Positions 52,631 to 61,882 of a DNA stretch of 62,908 bases are shown here, piece after piece. The position numbers and the translations under genes are program-made. Source of the stretch: CAYXWM01 sp964468805 (GTDB lineage: Bacteria; Bacillota; Clostridia; Lachnospirales; WRBF01). Positions within the stretch are counted from its first letter, which is position 1. Each line of letters opens with the position of its first letter. The notes beneath the pieces are model-generated. The model saw only the letters and a program-made list of their open reading frames with translations. It ran no database searches and was not told the origin of the DNA. The stretch spans positions 1 to 62,908 of the forward strand of contig CAYXWM010000007.1 in the NCBI GenBank assembly GCA_964468805.1. Reading direction: 5' to 3'.

Positions 52631-52653
52631 GTCGAACTTGCTTTTTTAAACAG

Positions 52654-52851
52654 TTGGATACCCTCACGGACAGAGAAGAAAAAGTTTTAAGACTGCGCCT
52701 CCGACCGGATGACGGCAGAGCCGGAACCCTTGAAGAAGTAGGCAAAGAATTTAACTTTACCGGAGAACGTATAAGACAAATCGAAGCCAAAGCTTTACGC
52801 AAACTGCGTCACCCCGGCCGCAGTAAAAAGTTAAAAGATTACTTGGATTGA
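52654..52851 (+). pseudogene. Duplicated sigA region 4 fragment
   Basis: In frame this gives LDTLTDREEKVLRLR, then LRPDDGRAGTLEEVGKEFNF and TGERIRQIEAKALRKL, ending KKLKDYLD. It has several substitutions relative to SigA (FGL to LRP, R to G, V to F, R to G and S to G), two of them in the DNA-recognition helix-turn-helix. The frame remains open from an ATG at 52615, which lies within the sequence following the sigA stop, but no ribosome site is seen and a terminator stands upstream. I treat it as a non-functional duplicate, though a free region 4 peptide cannot be excluded. Confidence 0.75.
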
Positions 52852-53039
52852 TTTAAATTAAGGCACAAAAACCCACAGGCGGACTTCCCAACAGATGTCC
52901 GCCTTTTATTGTCGGACTTGCTTTTTTAAATACTAAAGATTATAATGTCTAAAAACCCTTCCATAAAAGTACAATTTTTTATGAATATAATGAATTATAA
53001 AATGTTGGGTATTTACTTTTGTCCATATGAGGTGAATTT

Positions 53040-53723
53040 TTGCGTTTATCACAAAGACTACTGTCTGTAGCCAACGAAACCCAATATAAAACCATAGCCG
53101 ATATAGGTACAGACCATGCTTTTGTACCTATTTATCTTATTAAAGAGGGTAAAATAAATAAAGCCCTTGCATGTGACGTTAGCAAGGGTTCCCTTGAAAA
53201 GGCAAAAATCAATATAGAGCAAAACCGCTTGGACGAGCATATAATAACCCGACTGAGTGACGGTCTCAAAGCCATAAAACCCAATGAAGCGGAAACGGTT
53301 ATTCTCGCCGGTATGGGCGGAATGCTTATAAATGATATATTAAAGGAAAGCCCGGCTGTTTTGGATACGGTGAAACAGCTTATTTTGCAACCGCAAAAAG
53401 ACGTACCACCGGTGAGAAAATGTATACATAGCCTTGGTTTCTCAATTGTTAACGAAATCATGCTTTTTGAAGCCGGTGTGTATTACAACATTATAAATTG
53501 TCATAAGGGAAGCGAAGCCCCTTACAGCGAAAAAGAATACTTATTCGGGAAAATTTTATTGGAACGCAAAGATGCTATCTTAAAAGAATATTTACAATTC
53601 AATCTGGAAAAACTCCGTGCGTTGAAGCAAAAAATCTCTCCCGAAACAATCGCCGCTATTAATCGTCTGAATAGTGCAGACGAAGAAATATTACAAATTT
53701 CGGAGGTGCTGGAATGTCTGTAA
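53040..53723 (+). CDS. trmK: tRNA (adenine(22)-N1)-methyltransferase TrmK
   Basis: The enzyme methylates A22 of bacterial tRNAs using SAM. The 227-residue protein has a class I Rossmann SAM site: IADIGTDHAFVPIYLI (about 18-33), LACDVSKGSLEKAKINI and the catalytic-area AETVILAGMGGMLINDIL, then LILQPQKDVPPVR. It follows sigA and overlaps nif3 by 10 bp, the usual Firmicutes trio. The start is TTG with AGGTGA 4 nt upstream. Confidence 0.94.
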   Translation: MRLSQRLLSVANETQYKTIADIGTDHAFVPIYLIKEGKINKALACDVSKGSLEKAKINIEQNRLDEHIITRLSDGLKAIKPNEAETVILAGMGGMLINDILKESPAVLDTVKQLILQPQKDVPPVRKCIHSLGFSIVNEIMLFEAGVYYNIINCHKGSEAPYSEKEYLFGKILLERKDAILKEYLQFNLEKLRALKQKISPETIAAINRLNSADEEILQISEVLECL

Positions 53724-54517
53724 AAGTTGCTTGGGTCTGTGAGCAAATAGAAAAACTCGCACCTAAAGAATATGCCTTGGATTGGGATAATGTGGGCCTG
53801 CTTTTGGGCGGTATGGATTATGATGTAGAAAAAATACTTGTGGCTCTGGATTTAACCCAAGAAGTTTTGGAAGAAGCCTTGGCGGAAAAAGCGGATATGA
53901 TAGTTACCCATCATAACCTTATTTTTAAACCCATACCCTCCGTTACGGAAGAAAACCCCTTAGGCAAGCGAATAATTCAATTGATTTCAAATAAAATCTC
54001 CGTTTATGCCGCTCATACCAATCTGGATATGGCTGACGGCGGAACAAACGATGAGTTGTTTAATATAATAGGATTAATCAACAAACAACCCTTAATGCCC
54101 GAAGCTGAAGGAATCGCCTTGGGTAGGGTAGGCGATTTGCCCGGTGAGATGACCCTGAAACAATTCGCCATGTTGATTAAAGAACGCCTGAATTTACCGG
54201 GGCTTTCCGTTACCGGTGATTTATCAAGGATAATTAAAAAAGTCGGTCTGGCAACGGGCAGTTGCAGTAATCCCGGTATGTTTGCCCAGGCTAAGAAAAA
54301 AGGCTGCGATTGTTATATTTCCGGTGATTTAACCTATCACAACGCCCAAGCCGCTCTTGATGAAGGGCTTGCGTTTATAGACGCCACTCATTACGGAACG
54401 GAAGTTATAATTGTCGACAAATTATGCAAACTATTAACAGATGCCGCCAAGGAAGAAAATAAAGCGGTGGAAGTTATATCATCCAAAAAATCGCAGCAAC
54501 CTATATATATTATGTAG
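53714..54517 (+). CDS. Nif3-like dinuclear metal-centre protein (YqfO family)
   Basis: The 267-residue protein carries Nif3 metal motifs: IVTHHNLIFKPI (HHN, about 63-74), AAHTNLDMADGG (about 95-106) and the C-terminal DATHYGTEVIIVDKL. The longer YqfO form has an inserted CutA-like domain; this one is the shorter type. The family binds two metals and has been called GTP cyclohydrolase I type 2, but its true role is uncertain. Coupling to trmK by overlap suggests joint expression. Confidence 0.92.
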   Translation: MSVKVAWVCEQIEKLAPKEYALDWDNVGLLLGGMDYDVEKILVALDLTQEVLEEALAEKADMIVTHHNLIFKPIPSVTEENPLGKRIIQLISNKISVYAAHTNLDMADGGTNDELFNIIGLINKQPLMPEAEGIALGRVGDLPGEMTLKQFAMLIKERLNLPGLSVTGDLSRIIKKVGLATGSCSNPGMFAQAKKKGCDCYISGDLTYHNAQAALDEGLAFIDATHYGTEVIIVDKLCKLLTDAAKEENKAVEVISSKKSQQPIYIM

Positions 54518-54578
54518 AAACTAAAAAATATGATTTTCTTTTATTTGATACAAAGGAGTTGATCTTATAGAAAAGTTT

Positions 54579-56219
54579 GTGAAAGTAACCGTTTTGGGCG
54601 AAACAAAGGAAATTAAGAAAAAGACTACTTTGTTGAACCTTTCGAAAAATTATGAAGATAAATTCAAATATCCCATTATTCTTGCCAAAATGGATAATCA
54701 AATATTCGAGTTGTCTCGTCCCATAAAAACCGATTGTAATGTGGAATTTTTGGATATTACCGATCCTAACGGCTTCCGTGCTTATCAGCGTAGCATTTTG
54801 TTCTTAATGGTATACGCCGCCAAGGAATTGCTGGGTAAGAAAACAAGGGTGGTAGTGGAACATTCCATTAACAAGAATTATTATTGTAACATTCCCGACA
54901 TTGAAGTTACTGAAGAGTTAATAGACAAAATTCAAAAACGCATGGAAGAAGCCGTTGCTGAAGACTTGCCCATAGAGAAATATTCCATAACCATAGAAGA
55001 AGGTTTGAGACTTTCCGAGGAATTCGGTTTATATGATAAAATGGAGTTGCTTAAATACAGACGTACCTCCAAAATAAATTTTTACAAATTGGATTGGTAT
55101 TATGACTATTTTTACGGCCCCATGGTGCCAAACACCGGATATTTAAGCAAATTCAAACTGCAATTAAGCGAAACCGGTTTTGTTTTGCAGTTTCCTTTGG
55201 GAGAAAACCCCTACGAACTGGCGGAATTAAAAACCCTGAAAAAAATCTCCAATGTATTTATAGAATCGGGACAATGGGCTAAAATTTTAAAGGTTGATAC
55301 GGTAAGTGCCTTAAACAGCCATATTTGCAACGGCAAATTGGGTGATATAATACGTATTTCCGAAGCCTTGCATGAAAAAAAGGTTGCAAATATAGCCGAC
55401 ATGATAGTTGCCGGAAACAAGAGAATTGTTTTGATTGCAGGCCCTTCTTCCTCGGGCAAAACCACCTTTTCTCACAGATTGTATATACAATTAAGGGTTT
55501 TGGGCTTGAATCCCTTTATTATTTCCTTGGATGATTATTTCCACAATGCATCCGAAGCCCCTATGGATGAGTTTGGGAACCCCAATTTCGATTGTGTGGA
55601 GCATTTGGACGTTCCTCTGGTAAATCAGCATTTGAAACAGTTATTAAGCAACGAGAAGGTTGAGTTGCCCCATTATAATTTCAAAACCGGATTGCGTGAA
55701 TACAAAGGACGCTTCCTAAAATTAAACCCCAACGACGTTTTGATTTTAGAAGGTATACATGCCTTAAATGAACAGCTTACAAGCCAAATTCCAAAGGAAC
55801 ATAAATTTAAAATATTTATTTCCGCTTTGACCCAGCTTAATATAGACGACCATAACCGTATCCCCACTTCCGATACCCGTTTGGTTCGTAGAATAGTTCG
55901 GGACAACCGTACAAGAAACGTACCTGCCGATTTTACTGTCAGTACTTGGCAGTCCGTTGTAAGAGGCGAAGCCGCCAATATTTTTCCATTTCAGGAAGAA
56001 GCGGATGCGTTTTTCAATTCGGCTTTGGTTCATGAAATGTGCGTTTTAAAGCAATTTGCCGAACCTCTTCTTTTCGCAATCCAAAGGGATAAGCCCCAAT
56101 ATACGGAAGCCAGACGACTTATTAAATTTTTGGACAGTTTCTTGGGAGTCAGTTCAGAGCAGGTGCCCAGAAACTCCATCTTAAGGGAATTTATCGGCGG
56201 GAGTTGTTTTGATGCATGA
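54579..56219 (+). CDS. TGS-domain uridine kinase-like nucleoside kinase
   Basis: The 546-residue protein combines an N-terminal TGS domain (VTVLGETKEIKKKTTLLNLS), a threonyl-tRNA-synthetase second-additional-domain-like region (VEHSINKNYYCNI; DLPIEKYSITIEEGLRLSEE) and a C-terminal P-loop kinase of the uridine kinase/phosphoribulokinase class. The kinase has Walker A LIAGPSSSGKTTFSHRL (about 288-304), SLDDYFHN, LILEGIHALNE and RRIVRDNRTRN. Such fusions are common in clostridia; the substrate is unproven. The GTG at 54579 is 20 nt from AAAGGAG. An in-frame ATA at 54567 sits at ideal spacing and could be the true, non-standard start. The stop overlaps the next ATG (ATGA). Confidence 0.88.
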   Translation: MKVTVLGETKEIKKKTTLLNLSKNYEDKFKYPIILAKMDNQIFELSRPIKTDCNVEFLDITDPNGFRAYQRSILFLMVYAAKELLGKKTRVVVEHSINKNYYCNIPDIEVTEELIDKIQKRMEEAVAEDLPIEKYSITIEEGLRLSEEFGLYDKMELLKYRRTSKINFYKLDWYYDYFYGPMVPNTGYLSKFKLQLSETGFVLQFPLGENPYELAELKTLKKISNVFIESGQWAKILKVDTVSALNSHICNGKLGDIIRISEALHEKKVANIADMIVAGNKRIVLIAGPSSSGKTTFSHRLYIQLRVLGLNPFIISLDDYFHNASEAPMDEFGNPNFDCVEHLDVPLVNQHLKQLLSNEKVELPHYNFKTGLREYKGRFLKLNPNDVLILEGIHALNEQLTSQIPKEHKFKIFISALTQLNIDDHNRIPTSDTRLVRRIVRDNRTRNVPADFTVSTWQSVVRGEAANIFPFQEEADAFFNSALVHEMCVLKQFAEPLLFAIQRDKPQYTEARRLIKFLDSFLGVSSEQVPRNSILREFIGGSCFDA

Positions 56220-56998
56220 GAACATACAGAAACGTAAAAATTCGCAAAGAACATATCCGTTGTTGCCAAAGACGAAAACTGTTCGCAAAGCAACCGAAAA
56301 TTAAGTCGGAACCCTCATATAGCGTTAAAATACTGCATATTTCCGATATTCATGCCGATAATCCCAATAAATTAAATACTGATTTATGGGACGTTATCAA
56401 CCGGCTTGATTTTCATATGGTTGCAATCACCGGAGATATAATTTTAAGTTACTTTAAAGAATTTAAACCTCATATGCCTTATTTGGAGGCTCTGGCAAAA
56501 AAAGTTCCCGTATTTTACGTTGAGGGTAATCATGACGTTTACGACTTTGCCGAGATTAAGAATGAATTTACCAAAATAGGCGTTAATGTTTTGGATAACG
56601 AACGTGTTAACATAAAACTCAATAATCGCGAGTTTTGCGTGATAGGCACTAGGGATTATTACTGCATGAAATCCGTGAATTTTAAGGGCTTGGATAATTT
56701 GTTTGAAGATTTGAACCCCAAGGCTTTTAATCTCGTCCTCACTCACCAACCCCAGATATTCCACAGAATTAAATTTTTCCGACCGGACTTGGTTTTGTCC
56801 GGTCATACTCACGGCGGTCAGGTGCGTTTGCCGCTTTTCCCCACCTTATACGCTCCGGCACAAGGAATCCTTCCCAAATACGGCGAAGGTTGGTATTCCT
56901 GGGGAAAATCAAAGCTTTATGTATCCCGGGGTATAGGCGTAACCTACTTCCCTTTAAGACTGTTTAATCCGCCGGAAATCAGCATAATAAGTGTTTAA
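56216..56998 (+). CDS. Calcineurin-like metallophosphoesterase (YkuE/YaeI-like)
   Basis: The 260-residue protein has the metallophosphoesterase motif set: HISDIHAD (residues ~39-46), AITGDII, YVEGNHDVY and LTHQP, with LVLSGHTHGGQVRLPLFP. The last is typical of membrane-associated YkuE/YaeI enzymes that act on UDP-sugar or lipid phosphates. No clear membrane anchor is seen; the N-terminus is basic (RTYRNVKIRKEHIRCCQRRK). Its start overlaps the upstream kinase stop by 4 bp, so the two are coupled. Confidence 0.92.
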   Translation: MRTYRNVKIRKEHIRCCQRRKLFAKQPKIKSEPSYSVKILHISDIHADNPNKLNTDLWDVINRLDFHMVAITGDIILSYFKEFKPHMPYLEALAKKVPVFYVEGNHDVYDFAEIKNEFTKIGVNVLDNERVNIKLNNREFCVIGTRDYYCMKSVNFKGLDNLFEDLNPKAFNLVLTHQPQIFHRIKFFRPDLVLSGHTHGGQVRLPLFPTLYAPAQGILPKYGEGWYSWGKSKLYVSRGIGVTYFPLRLFNPPEISIISV

Positions 56999-57040
56999 AT
57001 TCAGATTTAATAATCTTATTTAAATTAAATAGATATTTGA

Positions 57041-57142
57041 TAATCGGCTTTTTTTGGAAAGAGGGAGTTTAAGGGAGAAAACTTTTTTATGCCTTGAAAA
57101 ATGGTTTTCTCCCTCAAGGTTTTTATCTTTTTAAAGTAGAAC
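57041..57142 (+). repeat. Repeat C, copy 2
   Basis: Uninterrupted version: AATCGGCTTTTTTTGGAAAG, GAGTTTAAGGGAGAAAAC and GTTTTCTCCCTCAAGGTTTT, ending AAAGTAGAAC. The AGGGAGAAAAC / GTTTTCTCCCT arms form an 11-bp hairpin, which may also work as a terminator after the phosphoesterase gene. Confidence 0.75.
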
Positions 57143-57147
57143 TTATT

Positions 57148-57253
57148 GTACACTAATTCCAAATAAGTGTAGGACAAAAATAATCGTTTTTTCCTTGAAC
57201 CGTTGGAATAAATCAATTATTTTTGTCCTCTGTTTAAAATGGAATCATCATAC
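57148..57253 (+). repeat. Repeat B, copy 3 (forward)
   Basis: Ends GTACACTAATTCC and TGGAATCATCATA with the core GGACAAAAATAATCG / CAATTATTTTTGTCC. It abuts repeat C copy 2, upstream of dprA. Confidence 0.9.
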
Positions 57254-57303
57254 ATACCACGCTGAATCAATTTCAGCGTTTTTACTTTTCGGAGGTGTGT
57301 TTA

Positions 57304-58395
57304 TTGAAAGAAGACTTATTCGTTATGTGGCTAACGAGAATAGACACCCTGGGTATTAAGAAACAACGACTTCTTCTTAATTCTTTTTCCTCTGCCGAGG
57401 AGATATTCCACGCTCCAAAAAAATTGCTGGAAACGGTCAAAGGTATCTCTCAACTGAACGTTACCAAAATCACGGAAAAACAGCATGAAAAATATCTCTC
57501 CCTTTACGAAAAAGAATTGGACGATAATAATACACGCTACATAAGCTTCCAAAACCGCGAATACCCCCAATTGCTCCGAGAAATCCCCGATGCTCCCTTG
57601 GGTTTGTATATAATAGGTACCATGCCGGACAGTTCCAAAACCTTTATCAGTTTAATAGGTTCTCGTCGTTGCACGGAATACGGTTTGTCTGTGTCGCATA
57701 AAATTAGTAAAGACTTGGCCTCTCATAATATAGTAATAGTCAGCGGCATGGCAAGAGGTATAGACAGTATGGCACATAAAGGCGCCTTAGACGCCGGCGG
57801 TGAGACTGTTGCGGTTTTGGGTTGCGGACCGGATATTTGCTACCCTCCGGAAAACCGTATGCTTCGAGAACAAATCATAAAAAACGGTTGCATAATTTCC
57901 GAGTATCCGCCAAATACAAAACCCTTAGCCTCCAATTTTCCGTCTCGAAATCGTATTATCAGCGGTCTTTCAAGAGGGCTTATAGTGGTGGAAGCCGCTA
58001 TGAAAAGCGGCACCTTGATTACCGTAGAACAGGCTCTGGAACAGGGTCGTGACGTTATGGCTGTACCCGGCAGTATTATATCCCGTTTTAGCCAAGGCAC
58101 AAACGAATTAATCAAGCAAGGAGCCGCCTTGGTGTCGAATTATGAAGATGTAATTAACTATTTGGGTATTGACAGCCGAGCCAATAATTTGTATAACACT
58201 GATAGCAAGAATTTATCTCTCACACCCGATGAAAATTTAATATTTAAAATTATAGACTCAAAAGAAACCCATTTTGACGACATAGTAAACAAAACTTCTG
58301 CCCAAGCCCAAACCGTAAGTTATCTGCTGACAGTACTGGAAATGAAGGGTCTTATTCAAAAACTGCCCGGTCAAAGATACTCTCGTGTATTATAA
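57304..58395 (+). CDS. dprA: DNA-processing protein DprA
   Basis: DprA loads RecA onto incoming single strands in natural transformation and is widespread even in species not known to be competent. From TTG 57304 (GGAGG 8 nt upstream; the frame opens with GTG at 57295) it has 363 residues. The Rossmann DNA-binding domain shows SLIGSRRCTEYGL, IVSGMARGIDSMAHKGAL, GCGPDICYPPENR and SGLSRGLIVVEAAMKSGTLI. The C-terminal winged-helix (DLO) domain includes FDDIVNKTSAQAQTVSYLL. It is followed by topA, the conserved order. Confidence 0.96.
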   Translation: MKEDLFVMWLTRIDTLGIKKQRLLLNSFSSAEEIFHAPKKLLETVKGISQLNVTKITEKQHEKYLSLYEKELDDNNTRYISFQNREYPQLLREIPDAPLGLYIIGTMPDSSKTFISLIGSRRCTEYGLSVSHKISKDLASHNIVIVSGMARGIDSMAHKGALDAGGETVAVLGCGPDICYPPENRMLREQIIKNGCIISEYPPNTKPLASNFPSRNRIISGLSRGLIVVEAAMKSGTLITVEQALEQGRDVMAVPGSIISRFSQGTNELIKQGAALVSNYEDVINYLGIDSRANNLYNTDSKNLSLTPDENLIFKIIDSKETHFDDIVNKTSAQAQTVSYLLTVLEMKGLIQKLPGQRYSRVL

Positions 58396-58772
58396 ACCTT
58401 AGCAGTATTACACTTTGGGAACGAAGCACAGGTAAATGTATATTACGGATTCAATATGTATACTATAGAATTAAATTTCAGATTAAATTTATCATCAGTT
58501 AAATTCCGGTTTATAAAGACATAGGAACCAACGCCTATGAAGCATAACACTTATACTGCATCAGGTAAAATAAAATAGGGACACGTTTGTTAACTTAAAC
58601 GCCTTATACCGAATAATATTTATTATTTGGTATTAATACTAATCCTTTTAAATACCGAAGATAAATTTACATCGTAGACGAAATTGAGTATTGATAAATA
58701 TATCCGGAAAAAGGCTTAGTATAAATACTGTTCCACATGATTTAAGGACAGTATCCAGCGGAGGAATTTTTA
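58396..58772. other. Gap between dprA and topA
   Basis: 377 bp without a coding frame. It contains an imperfect 12-bp palindrome (TACCGAATAATA near 58607 against TATTATTTGGTA) of unknown role, which could be an operator. No known riboswitch is recognised. Confidence 0.45.
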
Positions 58773-60884
58773 ATGGCAAAAAATTTGGTAATAGTAGAGT
58801 CGCCCGCAAAAGCAAAGACCTTAAAAAAATTCTTGGGCAGCTCTTATAAAATAGAAGCTTCGGTAGGTCATGTAAGAGATCTTCCGAAATCAGAATTGGG
58901 AATAAACATAGAAAACGACTTTGAACCCAAATATATTACTATTCGAGGGAAAGGTGAGGTTTTGTCCAAACTTCGTAAAGAAGTTAAAAATTCAGACAAA
59001 ATATACCTTGCAACGGACCCCGACCGTGAAGGCGAAGCCATCAGCTGGCATTTGGTTCATGCCCTGAAATTACAGGACAAGGATGCCCTTCGCATTACTT
59101 TTAATGAAATAACGAAAAACGCAGTAAAAAAATCCCTTAAAGAAGCCAGGCAAATAGACATGAACCTGGTAGACGCTCAACAGGCTCGCCGTGAATTGGA
59201 CAGAATCGTGGGTTATAAAATCAGCCCCTTGCTCTGGAAGAAAGTCAAAAAAGGGTTAAGTGCAGGCAGAGTTCAATCCGTCGCCCTAAAATTAATTTGC
59301 GACCGAGAAGAAGAAATAGAAAACTTCGAACCGGTGGAATACTGGTCTCTTGACGTTAAACTCAGCAAGAACAATCAAAAGTTCACTGCAAAATTTCACG
59401 GCACTGCGGATTCCAAAATCGCTTTGAACAACAAAGAAGAAACCGATAAAATTATCGACCAAATTAAAAACGCAGAATTTAAGGTAATCGAAGTAAAAAG
59501 AGGTACCCGTACAAAGAAACCCATACCTCCATTTACCACCAGCACCATGCAACAGGAAGCCAGCAAAATCATAGGCTTTACCACCTATAAAACCATGCAA
59601 ATTGCCCAGCAGCTTTATGAGGGTGTGGATATAGCCGGAGAAGGTACAGTGGGTTTGGTTTCTTATATCAGAACCGATTCCACAAGAATTTCCGACGAGG
59701 CTTTCGAAGACGTAAAACAATACATCACAGAAAACTTCTCACCGGAATATGCCAACCCGGAAAAGGCTCAACACAAGCAACGCCGCTCCCAAGATGCTCA
59801 CGAAGCCGTTCGCCCAACTGTAACCGGTCGTACCCCTGACAGCATTAAAGACTCCCTTACAAAGGACCAATACAAGCTTTACAAGCTAATCTGGGAACGC
59901 TTTGTGGCTAGCCAAATGACAGCGGCAATATACGAAACTTTGTCAATAAAAATACAAGCCGGAGACAAAATTTTCCGTGCAGGCGGTTTTACATTAAAAT
60001 TTGACGGTTATTTGGCGGTATACAAACGTAACGAGGAAAAATCCCAAGAAGAAGGCAACGAAGAAAATTCCGAAAAGTCGCCCAAAATTCCTGACCTAAA
60101 CGAAAACGAGATACTCAAACAAGAGGATATTTTTCCGGAACAGCACTTTACTCAACCGCCTGCTCGTTATAATGAATCCATGCTGGTTAAAACCATGGAA
60201 GAACTCGGAATAGGTCGCCCCAGTACCTACGCCACAACCATCAGCAACATTGTAACCAGAGGTTATGTAACCAAAGAGCAGAAAATTTTCTACGCCACAG
60301 AACTTGGCGAAATAGTCAACAACATAATGAAAGAAAACTTCGGAGATATTATAAACGTTGACTTTACAGCTCAAATGGAACTTGGTTTGGATAAAGTCGA
60401 AGAAGGAGAAATGGAATGGAAGGAAGTCCTTCGCCGTTTTTATGCTCCTTTCAGTCGTCAACTTACCGAAGCCGAAAAAAATATCGGTGAAATAGAAATA
60501 GAGGACCAAAAGACCGATGTACTCTGCGACAAATGCGGCAGAAACATGGTTATTAAAATTGGCAGATACGGAAAATTCCTTGCCTGCCCGGGCTTTCCCG
60601 AATGTAAAAACGCCAAGCCTTTGTTTGAAGAAGCCGGGGTAAACTGTCCCTTATGCCACGATAAAGTCCTTATCAAAAAGACCAAAAAAGGACGTCGATA
60701 TTTCGGCTGTGCCAACAATCCCGAGTGCAGCTTTATGGCTTGGAACAAACCTACCGGCGAATTATGCCCGGAATGCGGTCAATTTTTGGTAATCAAAGGC
60801 AGCAGAAAACCCAAAATTAGTTGCACGGATATAAAATGCGGTTATTCTAAAGAATTGCCGGAAGATGCAAACACCGAAGAATAA
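58773..60884 (+). CDS. topA: DNA topoisomerase I
   Basis: This type IA topoisomerase relaxes negative supercoils. The 703-residue protein has the TOPRIM domain (LVIVESPAKAKTLKKFLG; ATDPDREGEAISWHL), the active-site Tyr motif VSYIRTDSTRISDEA (about 295-309), the DAHEAVRPT segment and three C-terminal zinc ribbons: CDKCGRNM, CPLCHDKVL, and CPECGQFL with later Cys pairs. GCGGAGG lies 9 nt upstream of the ATG. It has its own terminator. Confidence 0.97.
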   Translation: MAKNLVIVESPAKAKTLKKFLGSSYKIEASVGHVRDLPKSELGINIENDFEPKYITIRGKGEVLSKLRKEVKNSDKIYLATDPDREGEAISWHLVHALKLQDKDALRITFNEITKNAVKKSLKEARQIDMNLVDAQQARRELDRIVGYKISPLLWKKVKKGLSAGRVQSVALKLICDREEEIENFEPVEYWSLDVKLSKNNQKFTAKFHGTADSKIALNNKEETDKIIDQIKNAEFKVIEVKRGTRTKKPIPPFTTSTMQQEASKIIGFTTYKTMQIAQQLYEGVDIAGEGTVGLVSYIRTDSTRISDEAFEDVKQYITENFSPEYANPEKAQHKQRRSQDAHEAVRPTVTGRTPDSIKDSLTKDQYKLYKLIWERFVASQMTAAIYETLSIKIQAGDKIFRAGGFTLKFDGYLAVYKRNEEKSQEEGNEENSEKSPKIPDLNENEILKQEDIFPEQHFTQPPARYNESMLVKTMEELGIGRPSTYATTISNIVTRGYVTKEQKIFYATELGEIVNNIMKENFGDIINVDFTAQMELGLDKVEEGEMEWKEVLRRFYAPFSRQLTEAEKNIGEIEIEDQKTDVLCDKCGRNMVIKIGRYGKFLACPGFPECKNAKPLFEEAGVNCPLCHDKVLIKKTKKGRRYFGCANNPECSFMAWNKPTGELCPECGQFLVIKGSRKPKISCTDIKCGYSKELPEDANTEE

Positions 60885-60892
60885 GCTTAAAA

Positions 60893-60947
60893 TATTTGAC
60901 AGAGAATAGGAACTATTACCAATCCTAAGCTCTGTCAAATTTTTTTT
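60893..60947 (+). terminator. Terminator of topA
   Basis: A perfect 11-bp stem ATTTGACAGAG / CTCTGTCAAAT with a 25-nt loop is followed by TTTTTTT. The T-run merges into repeat A copy 7. Confidence 0.9.
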
Positions 60948-61076
60948 ACTTAACTGCAAAAGGAATAGTAACAAAAGTTATCTTCGTAAACGGTCGCCCC
61001 GGCGTTTCTATGAAAAAAAAACCGGTCGCACACCGCTACAAACATACTCTTTTGTTACTACTTAACCGGCAATTAA
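60947..61076 (-). repeat. Repeat A, copy 7 (reverse, diverged)
   Basis: Left end TTACTTAACTGCAAAAGG and right end TACTTAACCGGCAATTAA. The internal AACCGGTCGCACACCGCTAC has several changes, making this the most diverged copy. Confidence 0.85.
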
Positions 61077-61225
61077 AACTTCCAATAAACATAAAAATAT
61101 GTTAAAATGTGTACATTAAATATTTGAACTACTACTATGCATCAATTTTTCTTTTGCTTGATATTGCACAGTGCTTATTTATGTTTTAGTTTTATGTATC
61201 CATTATATAAAAGGAGCTGAGATGT

Positions 61226-61699
61226 ATGCAATTAACCGGCGTAACACAAATGCCAAACTTGATGAACGATCAAATTAATCTGAACCAAGTAAATCCCAAT
61301 TCAGGCGGAGCAGAATCACAAATTCAAGAGTTAGAAAAGGAAATTCAACGTTTAATTCAAAAAAGAGCATGTCCTATTGCCGGTGTTGAATGCTCTGATG
61401 AAACCGGCTCTCGCCCCGATATTGCAAAAAAAGTCGCCGAAGATGCTACACAAAAAATACGGAGAGAAATCGATCAAAAAATTCAACAATTGCAGCAAAA
61501 AATCCAACAGTTACGCGGTCAGACAGCCGGCAATGTTGAAAGCGGCAACAACAGCAACAATGATAATAAAGTAAGCAATGCCAACCTTACTGACTTGTTA
61601 CAGCAAAACAAAAATCAAGAAAATCAATTGGTAGAAATACAGCCGGAAGAATTGAAAAAAATGGGTGTAATCGGTGAATTTATCGATGAACAAGTATAA
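61226..61699 (+). CDS. FlxA-like coiled-coil protein
   Basis: The 157-residue hydrophilic protein has a long heptad-rich region: residues ~30-50 (IQELEKEIQRLIQKR) and ~70-95 (IRREIDQKIQQLQQKIQQL). An Asn-rich linker follows and then an acidic end. This Gln-rich pattern is typical of FlxA-like proteins, whose role is unknown. AAAAGGAGCTGAG sits upstream of the ATG. It lies between topA and codY without obvious functional ties. Confidence 0.7.
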   Translation: MQLTGVTQMPNLMNDQINLNQVNPNSGGAESQIQELEKEIQRLIQKRACPIAGVECSDETGSRPDIAKKVAEDATQKIRREIDQKIQQLQQKIQQLRGQTAGNVESGNNSNNDNKVSNANLTDLLQQNKNQENQLVEIQPEELKKMGVIGEFIDEQV

Positions 61700-61756
61700 G
61701 TTTAAATGCAATACATAATACCGAGCTTGTCAAATCTTCCGATTTGATACATGGTT

Positions 61757-61845
61757 TATGTCCGATTTTTTCGGTAAGAGAACTTTGTGGGAGAAAGCCT
61801 TTTTCATATTGAAAAAAATTTCTCCCTTAAATTTTTTACTTAATT
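61757..61845 (+). repeat. Diverged repeat C-like hairpin region
   Basis: TCCGATTTTTTCGGTAAGAG followed by TGGGAGAAAGCCTTTTTC and AAATTTCTCCCTTAAATTTT follows the same layout as repeat C copies 1 and 2, with lower identity. It may double as the terminator of the FlxA-like gene. Confidence 0.5.
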
Positions 61846-61882
61846 TCCGGACTACACATTACATAACAAATGAGTTGAGAAT

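Larger units (their letters stand above)
52378..52929 (+). repeat. 276-bp tandem duplication of the sigA 3' end plus terminator
   Basis: The unit starts at TTGGATACCCTCACGGACAG in both copies (52378 and 52654) and runs through the region 4 coding part, the stop, the terminator hairpin and a tail ending CTTTTTTAAA. The second copy differs at scattered bases, so the duplication is not brand new. Confidence 0.9.

Noticed and set aside
52615..52851. A second functional sigma factor gene
   Set aside because: It covers only region 4, lies after the sigA terminator, has no ribosome site, and is a clear tandem copy of the sigA 3' end with changed DNA-contact residues.
18200..61076. CRISPR array or tRNA-like repeats
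   Set aside because: The repeats are far apart, palindromic, in both orientations and have no regular spacers, so they fit dispersed MITE-like elements.
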